Numbered from the stretch's first letter, positions 17,787 to 27,579 are shown. The stretch: 64,000 nt of DNA from an uncultured Methylobacillus sp. (GCA_946478865.1 CAMLDO010000002.1:186001-250000); one strand, 5' to 3'. A program made the numbers and translations. Notes: generated by a model from the letters alone, not told the origin.

Positions 17787-19946
17787 CTAGACGGCGGGTT
17801 TTCCCTGCACCTGCGTCACCTGAAATTGCCCCGCGAGCCCATGCAGTCGCTGCGACGTCTGGCGCGCCTGCACCACGGTGTAGTTGAGCTCATCCAGAGC
17901 GCTGCGCATGGATGAGGTGACGTTGGCGACGCCCTGCACGCGACTGCCATAAGAGTAGGTTCCCTGCGAAATCTCCTGCAGCAGTTGCAGCATGCGCTCC
18001 AGGATTTCCTGCATGCCACTGTTGTCGGTGGCGGCCTCCTCGGCCAGCCGCAACCCCTCCTCCATCCGGCTCATGCCGGTATCCATGTTGACCACGGCGT
18101 CCTTGGCCTTGCTCTGCACCGTGGAGATCATGTTGCGGATTTCGCTGGTCGCCGCGGCGGTGCGCTCGGCCAGCTTGCGCACCTCGTCCGCGACGACCGA
18201 GAAGCCGCGTCCTGCTTCGCCTGCACGCGCTGCCTCGATTGCGGCATTGAGCGCGAGCAGATTGGTCTGGTCGGCGATCTCGTTGATGACGTCCACGATT
18301 TTGCCGATGCGATCCGTGCTGTCGCCGAGATCGCGTATGGTCTGCGTGGAAAGATCGATGGAATGGCGGATGTCGCGCGTACGCAGCTGCACGACCTCAA
18401 GCTGCTGCTGCGAACTGCTCACCGCCTGCTGCATCGCGGTGCGGATTTCGTCTGTGGTGCGGTTGGCGGACTGGATATCCTCCATCTGCTTATTGAGCAG
18501 CGCGAGAATATCCTGCACCGCGTCCAGCACTTCGCGGCTGGAGTTGGTCGCATGCTGGTTGCGCTGCTGCATGCTGTCGTGGTTCCCGTTGAGCTCGTCG
18601 GCCGTCATAATGACCCGGCTCACGGTCGAATCCAGCGTATCGATGAAGCTGTTGACCCATTGCGCCATGACCGCGATCTCGTCGGTGGCCGCCTCCTTGC
18701 GCTCGAAGCGCTGAGACAGGTTGCCGCCGCCTTCCGCGAGATTACGGATAACGCGTGCCATAGTACGCAGACGCTCCGTCATTGGACAAATGGAAAACTT
18801 GTAGAAGAACACGGAACCCACTGCAAGCAACCCCAGGTGCAGCAACTCGGCTTTCATGCCATCGAGGCCGAGCGTCAGAGTCGCAATGAAACTCAGCAGC
18901 CAGAATCCGAACACGATCGCGAAGAAACTGCGCTTCTGGCGATAGGCGATCGAGCGGAAACGGTTGGCTTCTTCGAGATCCGCCTCGCACATCATGCCCC
19001 AGATATCGGGCGAGCCTGGCATCTGGAAGGTGGCGCCCTTGCCGATCACCGGGATATGGCGATAGTCGGAATAACCCGGATAGGTGACGAACATGTTCTC
19101 GCCCTTGCGCATCGTCTCGCGAATACCGGGATGCAGTTGGCCGGTGGCGGGATCGTTGAACACGAGTTCGAGTTCAGTGTGACTCTTCACTGTAACGGTG
19201 CCAAAAGCCGTGCGTACGCCCTGTTTCAGGTTGTCGCCCAGGCTGAAGGTATTATCCTCGAAGCGCGAGCGCGATAGTGCCGTACCCGGCCGTACCGATG
19301 AATCGAATACCGGTTGCACCATGAACAGATAGTTGTCGCCGGACTCGATGAACACGTGTCCGGCCTCGCGCTGGATGATGTCGCCGATAACGTCATTGGG
19401 TACGCGGGCGCACAAGCAGCCGACCGCCTGGCCTTCCTTCACGAGCGGCTGGTAGAACATGAGCGTGACCGCATCATGGAATTTGGAGCTGCTCGGCCCG
19501 ATGGCCAGTGTCTGCGCATCGACATATGGGCCGTGCAGGAACTGTCCTTGCAGGCCGCGCTTGACGGCCTCCGGCAGCAGGTCACGCTTGCCGATGCGGG
19601 CGGGATGCGTGGATGCCAGCACCACTCCGGAAACATCGATGACGAACAGTTCGGAGCAGTCGAAAAATGCAGGCTTTTTCTTCTGCAGAATCGAGGACCC
19701 CTTGGGCGGAAAGTCTTCCAGGATTTCCTCGGAGAAGTGATCGAGCATTCCCCACTGCTGTTTCGCCCAGCCGCGCAGCATTTTCACGCGCGTGCCGGCG
19801 ATGCCTTCGAAGGTCTGCTCCAGCACTGGATAGCGGCGCTTGTTGAGAAAACATGCCCAGCGCATGGACAGCTTGCCAGTTTTGCCCAGCCAGGGCAGCC
19901 ATCGACGCTCCTGCGCGGTCAGGCTCATTTCATTACTTTTTAACAC
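17787..19946 (-). CDS. Methyl-accepting chemotaxis protein with N-terminal cytoplasmic sensor region
   Basis: A chemoreceptor of about 719 residues. The C-terminal signalling hairpin is canonical ([20 protein letters not shown], then [18 protein letters not shown]). A HAMP-like region and two hydrophobic segments lie at about residues 325-375. The preceding 300 residues, which look Cache/PAS-like, have no N-terminal membrane segment or signal peptide, so the sensor part appears to be cytoplasmic. I chose the GTG at 19946 because GGAG lies 7 nt upstream; a TTG at 19991 coincides with the expected transcription start of the sigma-54 promoter at 20001-20016 and is unlikely. A near-perfect hairpin (19962-19993) lies in the leader. 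It has no terminal methylase-binding pentapeptide. Confidence 0.92.
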   Translation of the reverse strand: MLKSNEMSLTAQERRWLPWLGKTGKLSMRWACFLNKRRYPVLEQTFEGIAGTRVKMLRGWAKQQWGMLDHFSEEILEDFPPKGSSILQKKKPAFFDCSELFVIDVSGVVLASTHPARIGKRDLLPEAVKRGLQGQFLHGPYVDAQTLAIGPSSSKFHDAVTLMFYQPLVKEGQAVGCLCARVPNDVIGDIIQREAGHVFIESGDNYLFMVQPVFDSSVRPGTALSRSRFEDNTFSLGDNLKQGVRTAFGTVTVKSHTELELVFNDPATGQLHPGIRETMRKGENMFVTYPGYSDYRHIPVIGKGATFQMPGSPDIWGMMCEADLEEANRFRSIAYRQKRSFFAIVFGFWLLSFIATLTLGLDGMKAELLHLGLLAVGSVFFYKFSICPMTERLRTMARVIRNLAEGGGNLSQRFERKEAATDEIAVMAQWVNSFIDTLDSTVSRVIMTADELNGNHDSMQQRNQHATNSSREVLDAVQDILALLNKQMEDIQSANRTTDEIRTAMQQAVSSSQQQLEVVQLRTRDIRHSIDLSTQTIRDLGDSTDRIGKIVDVINEIADQTNLLALNAAIEAARAGEAGRGFSVVADEVRKLAERTAAATSEIRNMISTVQSKAKDAVVNMDTGMSRMEEGLRLAEEAATDNSGMQEILERMLQLLQEISQGTYSYGSRVQGVANVTSSMRSALDELNYTVVQARQTSQRLHGLAGQFQVTQVQGKPAV

Positions 19947-20000
19947 TACCTCTCTCCTTTGAGTTGGCCCCATCCCCCTTGATGGCGCCAACTATGGTCT

Positions 20001-20016
20001 AGCAATCCGCATGCCA
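20001..20016 (-). promoter_or_regulatory. Sigma-54 (-24/-12) promoter of the chemoreceptor gene
   Basis: On the minus strand: TGGCAT-GCGGA-TTGCT. The boxes are identical to those of the fliE promoter (TGGCAT, TTGCT) with the same 5-bp spacer. Transcription should start near 19990, about 45 bp before the chosen GTG. It faces the chemoreceptor gene and lies in the 145-bp gap shared with divergent hslO. Confidence 0.78.
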
Positions 20017-20091
20017 CGGAACCAATGCGTCTCGCTAGGAGTCGCAGGAGTTTGATAAGATGCGGGCTTCTGCCGCACCAAAGAGTTCGCA

Positions 20092-20973
20092 ATGCCCATC
20101 ACCGACTCCTGCCTCACCCGCTTCATCTTCGACCAGGCCCCCATCCGCGGGGAATTCGCACACATCGGTGAAGCCTGGCGCACCATCGTTGCCAAACACG
20201 ACTATCCGGCGCCGCTGAAAGGCCTGCTGGGTGAATTGATGGCCGCCGGCGCGCTGCTGGCCGCGACGCTCAAGCTCAAGGGCTCGCTGATCCTGCAGAT
20301 TCAGGGCACCGGCCCGATCTCGCTGCTGGTCGTGGAATGTACGGGCGATCTCAAGATGCGCGCCACGGCAAAATGGCGGGGCGATATCCACCAAGCGAAA
20401 CTGGCCGAACTGCTCGGACAGGGCAGCTTCGTGATCACGCTCGACCCCAAGGACGGCAGCCAGACCTATCAGGGCATCGTGCCGCTGGAAGGCAATAGCG
20501 TCGCGGAAGTGCTGGAAAACTACATGACGCGCTCGGAGCAGCTGGAAACGCGCTTGTGGCTTGCGGCGGACAATACCTGCGTGAGCGGCATGCTGCTGCA
20601 GAAGCTGCCGGGGCAGGAGTCGCCGGATGACGATGCCTGGAATCGCGCTGGCCAGCTGGCCGCCACCCTGACGCCGCAGGAGCTGCTGGAGCTGCCTGCC
20701 ATGGAATTGCTGCACCGGCTGTACCACGAGGAAGACATCCGGGTGTTCGAAGCGCAGGAGGTCGCGTTCGAATGCAGCTGTTCGCGCGAAAGCGTGGCCA
20801 GCATGTTGCGCATGCTGGGCCATGATGAAATCCGCACCATCATCGAGGAGCAGGGCCAGGTCGAGGTCCACTGCGAGTTCTGCAACGAACGCTATGCCTT
20901 CGATCCGGTGGATGCGGAACAGGTCTTTGTGACCGCCGCGCAGCAGGCGCCTGCAAGCGGCGCGACGCACTAG
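20092..20973 (+). CDS. hslO: Redox-regulated molecular chaperone Hsp33
   Basis: A 293-residue Hsp33. The C-terminal redox switch has all four zinc-binding cysteines: Cys228-x-Cys230 and Cys261-x2-Cys264. Oxidation releases zinc, forms disulphides and turns on holdase activity under oxidative stress. The N-terminal substrate-binding domain (1-180) is complete. Its stop codon lies within the stop region of the convergent GGDEF-EAL gene, so the two genes overlap by 4 bp tail to tail. Confidence 0.96.
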   Translation: MPITDSCLTRFIFDQAPIRGEFAHIGEAWRTIVAKHDYPAPLKGLLGELMAAGALLAATLKLKGSLILQIQGTGPISLLVVECTGDLKMRATAKWRGDIHQAKLAELLGQGSFVITLDPKDGSQTYQGIVPLEGNSVAEVLENYMTRSEQLETRLWLAADNTCVSGMLLQKLPGQESPDDDAWNRAGQLAATLTPQELLELPAMELLHRLYHEEDIRVFEAQEVAFECSCSRESVASMLRMLGHDEIRTIIEEQGQVEVHCEFCNERYAFDPVDAEQVFVTAAQQAPASGATH

Positions 20974-23147
20974 CTTCTGGCAGACGTCAGGAGCATATTT
21001 TCCAGCACGTCGACAGATACCGGCTTGCTGAAATAGTAGCCCTGGAATTCGTCGCAGCCGATTCGGTGCAGATAATCGTACTGGAAAGCGTTCTCCACGC
21101 CTTCCGCAATCACCTTCAACCCCAGGCTTTGCCCCAGCGCTACGATAGCGCGCAGGATAGGCTGGTTGGCGGGATCGGTTTCGAGGTCATCCACAAATGC
21201 CTTGTCGATTTTGAGGCGGTCGATGGGGAAATGCTTGAGGTAGGACATGCTGGAATAGCCGGTGCCGAAATCGTCGATGGCGAGCCCGACCCCCAAAGTT
21301 TTAAGCGCATGCAGGGTTTCGATGAATTTTTCCGCATCGTCCGCCAGCATGCTCTCGGTAATTTCCAGTTCCAGACAGGCCGCATCCAGTCCTGATTCGC
21401 GCAGCACCGACTCCACCATTTCGACAAGTCCCCGCTGCTGCCGGAATTGCCGCTGCGAAACGTTGACGGCCACCGGCAAGGGGTAGCCCAGCCGCTCCTT
21501 CCACTCCCGCGCCTGACGGCATGCCGTCGTCAGCACCCAGCGCCCGATTTCCTCGATCAGCCCGGTTTCTTCTGCCACTGGAATGAAGCTGGCCGGAGGC
21601 ACCATGGTTTCGCCGGGCGGTTGCCAGCGCACGAGAGCCTCCAGGCCGCAGATACGGCCGGTGGCAAAATCGATCTTGGGCTGATAATGCAGCCGCAGCT
21701 CATCGTTCTCGATCGCGCGGCGCAGGCGGTATTCAATGTCCAGCCGCTCCAGCAGCACGTCGTTGAGCTCGCGCGTGTAGAACTGGAAATTGTTGCGACC
21801 GGCCTGCTTGGCCTTGTACATCGCGGAATCCGCGTTGCGCAGCAACGTGTTGTAGTCGCCGCCGTCATCCGGATACAGGCTCACGCCTATGCTGCAGGTC
21901 ACTGCGTAGTCGCGTGCCTCGATAACGAACGATTCGGAAGCCACCGCCAGCACGCGCTGCATGCTCTGCGACACGTCCTCCACCTTTTGCAGCCCGGTGA
22001 TGAGCAGCACGAACTCGTCGCCTCCGAGACGCACCACGGTATCGGATTCGCGCACGCAGCCGCTCAGGCGCTGCGCCATGGTCACCAGCAGCTCGTCGCC
22101 GATATGATGGCCCATGCTGTCGTTGATCATCTTGAACTGATCCAGGTCGACGAAGGCCACGGCCACCTTGGTGTGGTAACGATCCGCAAAGCTGATGCAC
22201 TGCTGCAACCGATCGGATAGCAGGGTGCGATTGGGCAGGCCGGTCAGGCTGTCGTGCGTCGCCTGATACTCGATCTGCTGCTCGTAGTTTTTGCGCTCGG
22301 TAATGTCCTCGACCGTGCCTTCGTAAAACAGCAGCCGGCCTTCGGAGTCGCGCACCTCGCGGGCGTTTTCGGTAATCCAGATAACGTCACTGTTCTTGCG
22401 GTAGACCTGAGCCTCGAAGTTGTGCACCCGCCCTTGCGCCTGCATCAGGTTGATGAATTCCTGACGTTTTCCCGGCTCAACATAAAGCTGCTTCTGGATG
22501 TCCGAGATGCCCTTGATCAGGTCTTCGGTGGAATCGTACCCATAGATGCGGGCCAGGGCCGGATTGAAATTGAGGTATTTACCCGAGGGCGTCGTCTGGT
22601 AAATGCCTTCGATTGCATTTTCGAAGATGGAGCGGTAACGCTCCTCCGCCGCAAGAGCCACTTCTTCGCTGTGCTTGCGTAGCGTGATGTCCTGTATGAA
22701 ACCCTCCAGCGCTTCGACCTCGCCGCTCTCGTTGAGCAGCGCCTTGCCGCGCTCCAGCACCCACCGGATGCCGCCATCGGCATGCACGATGCGATACTCG
22801 ATCTCGAACGACTCGCCCGCCCGAGCGTTTTGCATGATCTTGCCGCGCACCGTTTCGCGGTCGGCGGCATACGTGATCTGCTCGTAGGAAATGCGATGGT
22901 TGTAGAGCATTTCGGCCGGCTGATACCCGGTAAGGTTGCGACATCCCTGACTCACGAACACCATGGTCCAGTCGGGGTCGCACAGGCAGCAGTAGACCAT
23001 GCCTTCGAGGTTATCCAGCAGCGAGTCGAGCATGCGCTCGCGGTCTTCGAGCAGAGACCGCAAGCTGGGGCTCAGCCGCAAATGCGTAGCCTGCGGCGCG
23101 TGGCGTTCGAGTTCAGCCAGCGAAAATTGCATCCCGGGACAATTCAT
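20970..23147 (-). CDS. PAS-PAS-GGDEF-EAL c-di-GMP turnover protein
   Basis: A 725-residue cytoplasmic protein. Two PAS domains with PAC motifs lie at about 45-160 and 170-290. The GGDEF domain is at about 300-455, with an intact GGDEF active site (RLGGDEFVLL) and an RESD inhibitory site exactly five residues upstream. The EAL domain is at about 475-720, with intact EAL (GLEALVRW), DDFGTGYS and KIDKAF segments. Both cyclase and phosphodiesterase sites look usable; which dominates cannot be told. The PAS domains suggest redox, oxygen or small-ligand control. It is monocistronic and convergent with hslO. Confidence 0.94.
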   Translation of the reverse strand: MNCPGMQFSLAELERHAPQATHLRLSPSLRSLLEDRERMLDSLLDNLEGMVYCCLCDPDWTMVFVSQGCRNLTGYQPAEMLYNHRISYEQITYAADRETVRGKIMQNARAGESFEIEYRIVHADGGIRWVLERGKALLNESGEVEALEGFIQDITLRKHSEEVALAAEERYRSIFENAIEGIYQTTPSGKYLNFNPALARIYGYDSTEDLIKGISDIQKQLYVEPGKRQEFINLMQAQGRVHNFEAQVYRKNSDVIWITENAREVRDSEGRLLFYEGTVEDITERKNYEQQIEYQATHDSLTGLPNRTLLSDRLQQCISFADRYHTKVAVAFVDLDQFKMINDSMGHHIGDELLVTMAQRLSGCVRESDTVVRLGGDEFVLLITGLQKVEDVSQSMQRVLAVASESFVIEARDYAVTCSIGVSLYPDDGGDYNTLLRNADSAMYKAKQAGRNNFQFYTRELNDVLLERLDIEYRLRRAIENDELRLHYQPKIDFATGRICGLEALVRWQPPGETMVPPASFIPVAEETGLIEEIGRWVLTTACRQAREWKERLGYPLPVAVNVSQRQFRQQRGLVEMVESVLRESGLDAACLELEITESMLADDAEKFIETLHALKTLGVGLAIDDFGTGYSSMSYLKHFPIDRLKIDKAFVDDLETDPANQPILRAIVALGQSLGLKVIAEGVENAFQYDYLHRIGCDEFQGYYFSKPVSVDVLENMLLTSARS

Positions 23148-23252
23148 GACGCATAATCAAGCAGTATTTGTGCCTGCATCAATTTACGTCAGAAGGCGTT
23201 TCCAGAACGAAGATGTTAGCCGGAAGCGCTCAGGCAGTGCGAGCGCACCAAA

Positions 23253-24029
23253 TCAGTGCGAAATCTGGCGTACACGTTCAAAAAAGCAGACCGCCGCAGC
23301 CGCCGCGGCATTCAGGGATTCGACCTTGCCCGGCATCGGAATGGTCACGCGATGGCTGGCGGCCTGCTGCAACTCCGGCGACAGCCCCGCCCCTTCGTTG
23401 CCGACCAGTATCATGACGCTTCCCGTCAAGTCGAGGTCATAGAGCGATTCTTGCGCCTCCAGACTGGTGGCGACGGAGATTCCCGCAAAAGCGGCGACCG
23501 TTTCCACTCCCGGCACACGCTCCTCGATCTGCATGACGAAATGCGCGCCCATGCCTGCGCGCAAAGCCTTGGGCGACCAGGCATCGGCGCACCCCAATGT
23601 CAGATAAGCTGTCTCGACCCCTGCAGCTGCGGCCGAACGCAGAATGGCGCCGAGATTGCCGGGATCCTGGATATCTTCCAGCAGCACGCAGAATTGCGGC
23701 TGTGCAGCAGATGCCGATTGCGGGATCGCCACTACCGCCAACAGGCCGACCGGCGTTTCCACGGGCGAAATCTCGTTGAACAGCAGGTCGGGGAGCACCG
23801 CGATATTGAACGACGGCACCTTTTTCAGCAGTACAGCGCACTCCGGATGCCCCAGCCCGCTTTCCGAGACCACCAGCAGGTCGGGTTCGTGGCCGGCGGC
23901 GAGAAAGGTTTCGATGAGATGCACCCCGTCCAGCAGCGTGCGGCCCGCCTTGCGGCGCTCACGCGCCGATTCGGTCAGCTTCTTCAGTTGCTTGTAGGTG
24001 GGATTGTCGCGGGATATGATGTTTTTCAT
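23253..24029 (-). CDS. SpoU/TrmH-family RNA 2'-O-methyltransferase
   Basis: A 258-residue SPOUT methyltransferase from the ATG at 24029. It has an N-terminal substrate-binding region (about 1-95) and the three SpoU motifs: QDPGNLGAILRSAAAAG, ILVGNEGAGLS and IPMPGKVESLNAAAAAA, which form the knotted AdoMet site. It probably methylates a ribose in rRNA or tRNA. The target cannot be decided from sequence; it looks closer to the TsnR/RlmB side than to TrmH proper. Upstream in-frame sequence to 24284 crosses the divergent rsuA-type gene and is not part of it. It is divergent from an RNA pseudouridine synthase by 55 bp. Confidence 0.9.
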   Translation of the reverse strand: MKNIISRDNPTYKQLKKLTESARERRKAGRTLLDGVHLIETFLAAGHEPDLLVVSESGLGHPECAVLLKKVPSFNIAVLPDLLFNEISPVETPVGLLAVVAIPQSASAAQPQFCVLLEDIQDPGNLGAILRSAAAAGVETAYLTLGCADAWSPKALRAGMGAHFVMQIEERVPGVETVAAFAGISVATSLEAQESLYDLDLTGSVMILVGNEGAGLSPELQQAASHRVTIPMPGKVESLNAAAAAAVCFFERVRQISH

Positions 24030-24084
24030 TGGATACCTTCCGTATCCGCCCATTATAAGTTCCGGAACTCCGTAAAACCCACCC

Positions 24085-24807
24085 ATGCAACTCGAACGTA
24101 TCCTCCATTCGCAAGGCTTCGGCTCGCGCAAGCTGTGCCGCATCCTCATCCTCAACGAAGAAGTGACCGTCAACGGCGAGCCGTGCGACGATCCTGCCGC
24201 CGATTTCGACACGGCCAATCTGCATTTCACGGTCAAGGGCGAAGCCTGGGAATTCCGCGAGAAAGCGCACCTCATGCTGCACAAGCCTGCGGGCTACGAG
24301 TGCTCGCTCAAGCCCGCGATCCGTCCGGGCGTGCATGCCCTGCTGCCGAGCCCGCTGCGCGAGCGCGGCGTGCAGAACATCGGCCGGCTGGACGAGGACA
24401 CCACGGGGTTGCTGCTGTTTTCCGACGACGGGCAATTCATACACCGCATGAGCTCCCCCAAGTGGAAAGTGCCGAAAATCTATGAGGTGACGCTCAAACA
24501 CGCCGCCGATGCCACGATTGCGCAGACGCTGGTAAAAGGCGTGCAGCTGCATGACGAGCCCGAGCCCATCGCAGCACTGGACTGTACCCTGGTGGACGCA
24601 CACACGCTGCACCTCACCCTGGGCGAAGGCAAATACCATCAGGTGAAGCGCATGGTGGCCGCCGCGGGCAATCGCGTGGAAGCACTGAAACGCATCGCCA
24701 TCGGCCGTCTCACACTGCCGGACGACTTGCCGGTAGGAAAATGGCGCTGGCTGAGTACGGAAGACATGGAAAAACTCACGCGCGAAGACAGAAAGGAAGA
24801 AGCATGA
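24085..24807 (+). CDS. rsuA: RsuA-family 16S rRNA pseudouridine synthase
   Basis: A 240-residue protein with an N-terminal S4 RNA-binding domain (about 1-50) and a pseudouridine synthase domain whose catalytic Asp103 lies in GRLDEDTTGLLLF. The end (EGKYHQVKRMVAAAGNRV) is diagnostic of the RsuA/RluB/RluE/RluF group. The spacing and length best match RsuA, which modifies U516 of 16S rRNA. It overlaps the next gene by ATGA and diverges from the SpoU-type methyltransferase, so two RNA-modification genes share a 55-bp control region. Confidence 0.88.
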   Translation: MQLERILHSQGFGSRKLCRILILNEEVTVNGEPCDDPAADFDTANLHFTVKGEAWEFREKAHLMLHKPAGYECSLKPAIRPGVHALLPSPLRERGVQNIGRLDEDTTGLLLFSDDGQFIHRMSSPKWKVPKIYEVTLKHAADATIAQTLVKGVQLHDEPEPIAALDCTLVDAHTLHLTLGEGKYHQVKRMVAAAGNRVEALKRIAIGRLTLPDDLPVGKWRWLSTEDMEKLTREDRKEEA

Positions 24808-25211
24808 TTCCCGCGATCACATCGCTCTACGCCGCACTGCTGGCGTTGCTGTTCATCTTCCTCAGCAAGCGTGTCATCAACACGCGCCGCCAGGAGCGCG
24901 TTTCCATCGGCGACGGCGGCAATGCGCGCCTGCGCCGCGCCATCGCCGTGCACAACAATTTCGCGCAGTACGTGCCGTTCGCGCTGCTACTGATCGCTTT
25001 CGTCGAATTGTCGGCGGCACCGGTGTGGCTGGTGCATCTGCTCGGGCTGTTGCTACTGGTTGCCCGCTGCATGCACGCTTACGGTGTCGGCCGCGAACCG
25101 GAAAATTTCCGGCTGCGCACCTGGGCGATGGTGCTCACTTTCGCCGTGCTCGCCATCTCCGCAGTACAGCTGCTCACGACGACGCTGATCCGCTGGATTA
25201 TCGCGGCCTAG
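24804..25211 (+). CDS. MAPEG-family membrane protein
   Basis: A 135-residue integral membrane protein with four hydrophobic segments. The conserved RRQERVSIGDGGNARLRRAIAVHNN-like region between the first two (around residues 28-52) and the RCMHAYG segment near residue 93 are typical of MAPEG proteins (membrane-associated proteins in eicosanoid and glutathione metabolism). Bacterial members are mostly of unknown substrate. It is coupled to the rsuA-type gene by an ATGA overlap and ends 4 bp into the convergent trxC gene. Confidence 0.88.
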   Translation: MIPAITSLYAALLALLFIFLSKRVINTRRQERVSIGDGGNARLRRAIAVHNNFAQYVPFALLLIAFVELSAAPVWLVHLLGLLLLVARCMHAYGVGREPENFRLRTWAMVLTFAVLAISAVQLLTTTLIRWIIAA

Positions 25212-25642
25212 AGATACTCCCGCGCCCAGCGTGCGATATCCTGCGCGCCCATCGCCCCCGCCTGCCGTGCTACCTCGCGCCCCTTGTGGAACAGGATCAG
25301 CGTGGGAATGCTGCGAATCCCGAACTGATTGGCGAGCGTCTGCTCGATGTCGGTATTCACCTTCGCGAGCTGCACATGCGGCTCCAGCAGCTCCGCCGCC
25401 TGGACGAATGCGGGCGCCATCATCTTGCATGGCCCGCACCACGGCGCCCAGAAATCCACCAGCAACGGCAGATCGCTATGTTTCGCCCAGCGCGCGAAAC
25501 TTTCAGCCGTCAGCTCGATCGGTTGCCCGCTGAACAGCGGCTGATGGCACTGGCCGCACTTGGGCTGCTCGGCCAGGCGTGCCGCTGGCAGGCGATTGAT
25601 GGCCTGGCAGTGCGGGCAGACCAGATGGGTGGCATCTTGCAT
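25208..25642 (-). CDS. trxC: Thioredoxin 2 (TrxC), zinc-ribbon type
   Basis: A 144-residue thioredoxin with the active site WCGPC at 68-72 in the usual FWAPWCGPCK setting, preceded by an N-terminal zinc ribbon with cysteine pairs 9/12 and 29/32. This two-module layout defines TrxC, a reductant induced by oxidative stress in many proteobacteria. The ribosome binding site GGAG lies 6 nt before the ATG and is mostly inside the right arm of a 10-bp hairpin (25650-25688). It lies downstream of kup on the same strand. Confidence 0.96.
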   Translation of the reverse strand: MQDATHLVCPHCQAINRLPAARLAEQPKCGQCHQPLFSGQPIELTAESFARWAKHSDLPLLVDFWAPWCGPCKMMAPAFVQAAELLEPHVQLAKVNTDIEQTLANQFGIRSIPTLILFHKGREVARQAGAMGAQDIARWAREYL

Positions 25643-25649
25643 GAATTTC

Positions 25650-25688
25650 TCCGGAGATGTTTAGCTGTAGATAAGCGCCATCTCCGGA
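25650..25688 (-). promoter_or_regulatory. 10-bp inverted repeat overlapping the trxC ribosome binding site
   Basis: The arms tccggagatg (25650-25659) and catctccgga (25679-25688) are perfect inverted repeats around a 19-nt loop, between the kup stop and the trxC start. In mRNA the trxC GGAG (minus strand, 25649-25652) lies with three of its four bases in the stem, so the hairpin would mask the ribosome binding site. There is no T-run, so it is a poor terminator. It is a candidate translational control element, or simply a symmetric protein site. Confidence 0.55.
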
Positions 25689-25707
25689 AATTCAATCCCT
25701 CACTGCG

Positions 25708-27579
25708 TTACAACACGACCTGCGCGCCCAGCTCCACCACCCGGTTGGGCGGCAGCCGGAAGTAGGCGGCCGCGCTGCCGGCATTGCGGAACATGGCCGC
25801 AAACAGTTTCTTGCGCCATGAGGCCATATCCGGTCCGCATTGGGGGATCACCGTTTCGCGGCCAAGAAAATAGGATGTCTCCATCGCCTCGAAAGACAGC
25901 TCAGGCTCCGCGCACAAGGCCAGCGCCTGCGGTAAATCGGGTTTATCCATGAAGCCATAGCGCACGCGCAGCTTGTAGAAACGCTCGTCGATTTTTTCCA
26001 GTTGCAGGCGCTCGCTGTCCGGCACCGTCGGCTCGTCCACCGCGCCCACGTTCACCAGCACGATCCTCTCGTGCAACACCTTGTAATGCTTGAGGCTGTG
26101 CATCAGCGCGTGCGGCACGGTATCAACGTTCTGCGTCATGAATACCGCGGTGCCGGGGACGGTCTTGATATCCGCACCCGCGATATTGCGTACGAAGTCG
26201 TCCATCGGCATCGCATCGGAAACCAAGCGCGCATGCAGCAGTGCGCGGCCGCGTTTCCAGGTAGTCATGAGCAGCAGCAGGCCAAAACCGAAGCTCAGCG
26301 GGAACCAGCCGCCGTCGTGAATCTTGACGATATTGGCCGAGAAGAAGGCGATATCCACCGTCATGAAAATGCCCAGTACCAGCACGCTCGGCAGCCAGTG
26401 CCAGTGCCAGAGATGACGCACGACGATAAAGGCGAGAATGGTGGTGATCACCATGGTCATGCTCACGGCGATGCCATAGGCAGCCGCAATGCTGCCCGAC
26501 GAGCCGAAGCCGAGTACCAGCCCGACAACGGCGAGGAACAGCATCCAGTTCACCCCCGGCATATACACCTGCCCCTGCGCCGTGCTGGAGGTATGGCGCA
26601 GTTCCATGCGCGGACTGTAGCCCAGTTGCATCGCCTGCTGCGTGATCGAATACACGCCGGAAATCACGGCCTGGGAAGCAATCACCGTCGCGCAAGTCGC
26701 CAGCGCCACCATGGGATACAGCGCCCATTCCGGCGCCATCAGATAGAAGGGATTGCGGATCGCATCCGCATTCTGCAAGATCAGCGCGCCCTGCCCGAAG
26801 TAGTTCAGCGTGAGCCCCGGCAGCACCAGTCCGAACCAGGCCAGTTGCACCGGTTTGCGCCCGAAGTGCCCCATATCCGCATACAGCGTCTCGGCCCCGG
26901 TCAGCGCCAGAAAAACAGCCCCCAGCGCGAGGAAACCCAGCATGGGCTTGCTGTTCAGAAATTCGACGGCATACGCCGGATTGAGCGCCTGCAGCACTTG
27001 CGGGTTATGGGCCACATTGACGATGCCGAGCAGACCCAGCGCGGAGAACCACAGCAGCATCACCGGCCCGAACAATGCGCCCACCTTCGCCGTGCCCTTG
27101 TATTGCCAGGCGAACAGCCCGAGCAGCACCAGCAGGGTCACCGGAATGACGTAGGGCTTCAATAGCGGCGTGGCGATTTCCAGCCCTTCCACCGCAGACA
27201 ATACTGAAATGGCAGGCGTGATGACACCGTCGCCATAGAACAGCGCCGCGCCGAACAAGCCCATCATCATCAGCCAGGGCGCATAGCGCTTGCCTTCCGC
27301 TCCGCGCATCACCAAGGCCATCAAGGCCATGATGCCGCCTTCGCCCTTGTTGTCGGCGCGCATGACGAACGCCACGTATTTGATCGAAACCACAAGGATC
27401 AGCGACCAGAAAATCAGCGACAGGATACCAAGCACATTGTCGGGCGTAACGGGAACCGGGTGATGCGCGTTGGCGAATACTTCCTTCATGGTGTAAAGCG
27501 GACTAGTGCCGATGTCGCCGTAGACGACGCCGAGCGCAGCCAGGGACAGCGCAGCCGTTGAGGCTTTGGGTGCGTTCAT
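25708..27579 (-). CDS. kup: Low-affinity potassium transporter Kup
   Basis: A 623-residue KUP/HAK/KT family potassium:proton symporter. About twelve membrane segments span residues 10-430, and a cytoplasmic C-terminal domain of about 190 residues follows. The N-terminal signature GVVYGDIGTSPLYTMKEVF and the Met-Ala-Leu-rich second segment are typical. It lies 24 bp downstream of a KdpE-type regulator and in line with a short KdpD-type kinase, with no kdpFABC present. This suggests the kinase pair governs kup. Confidence 0.96.
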   Translation of the reverse strand: MNAPKASTAALSLAALGVVYGDIGTSPLYTMKEVFANAHHPVPVTPDNVLGILSLIFWSLILVVSIKYVAFVMRADNKGEGGIMALMALVMRGAEGKRYAPWLMMMGLFGAALFYGDGVITPAISVLSAVEGLEIATPLLKPYVIPVTLLVLLGLFAWQYKGTAKVGALFGPVMLLWFSALGLLGIVNVAHNPQVLQALNPAYAVEFLNSKPMLGFLALGAVFLALTGAETLYADMGHFGRKPVQLAWFGLVLPGLTLNYFGQGALILQNADAIRNPFYLMAPEWALYPMVALATCATVIASQAVISGVYSITQQAMQLGYSPRMELRHTSSTAQGQVYMPGVNWMLFLAVVGLVLGFGSSGSIAAAYGIAVSMTMVITTILAFIVVRHLWHWHWLPSVLVLGIFMTVDIAFFSANIVKIHDGGWFPLSFGFGLLLLMTTWKRGRALLHARLVSDAMPMDDFVRNIAGADIKTVPGTAVFMTQNVDTVPHALMHSLKHYKVLHERIVLVNVGAVDEPTVPDSERLQLEKIDERFYKLRVRYGFMDKPDLPQALALCAEPELSFEAMETSYFLGRETVIPQCGPDMASWRKKLFAAMFRNAGSAAAYFRLPPNRVVELGAQVVL

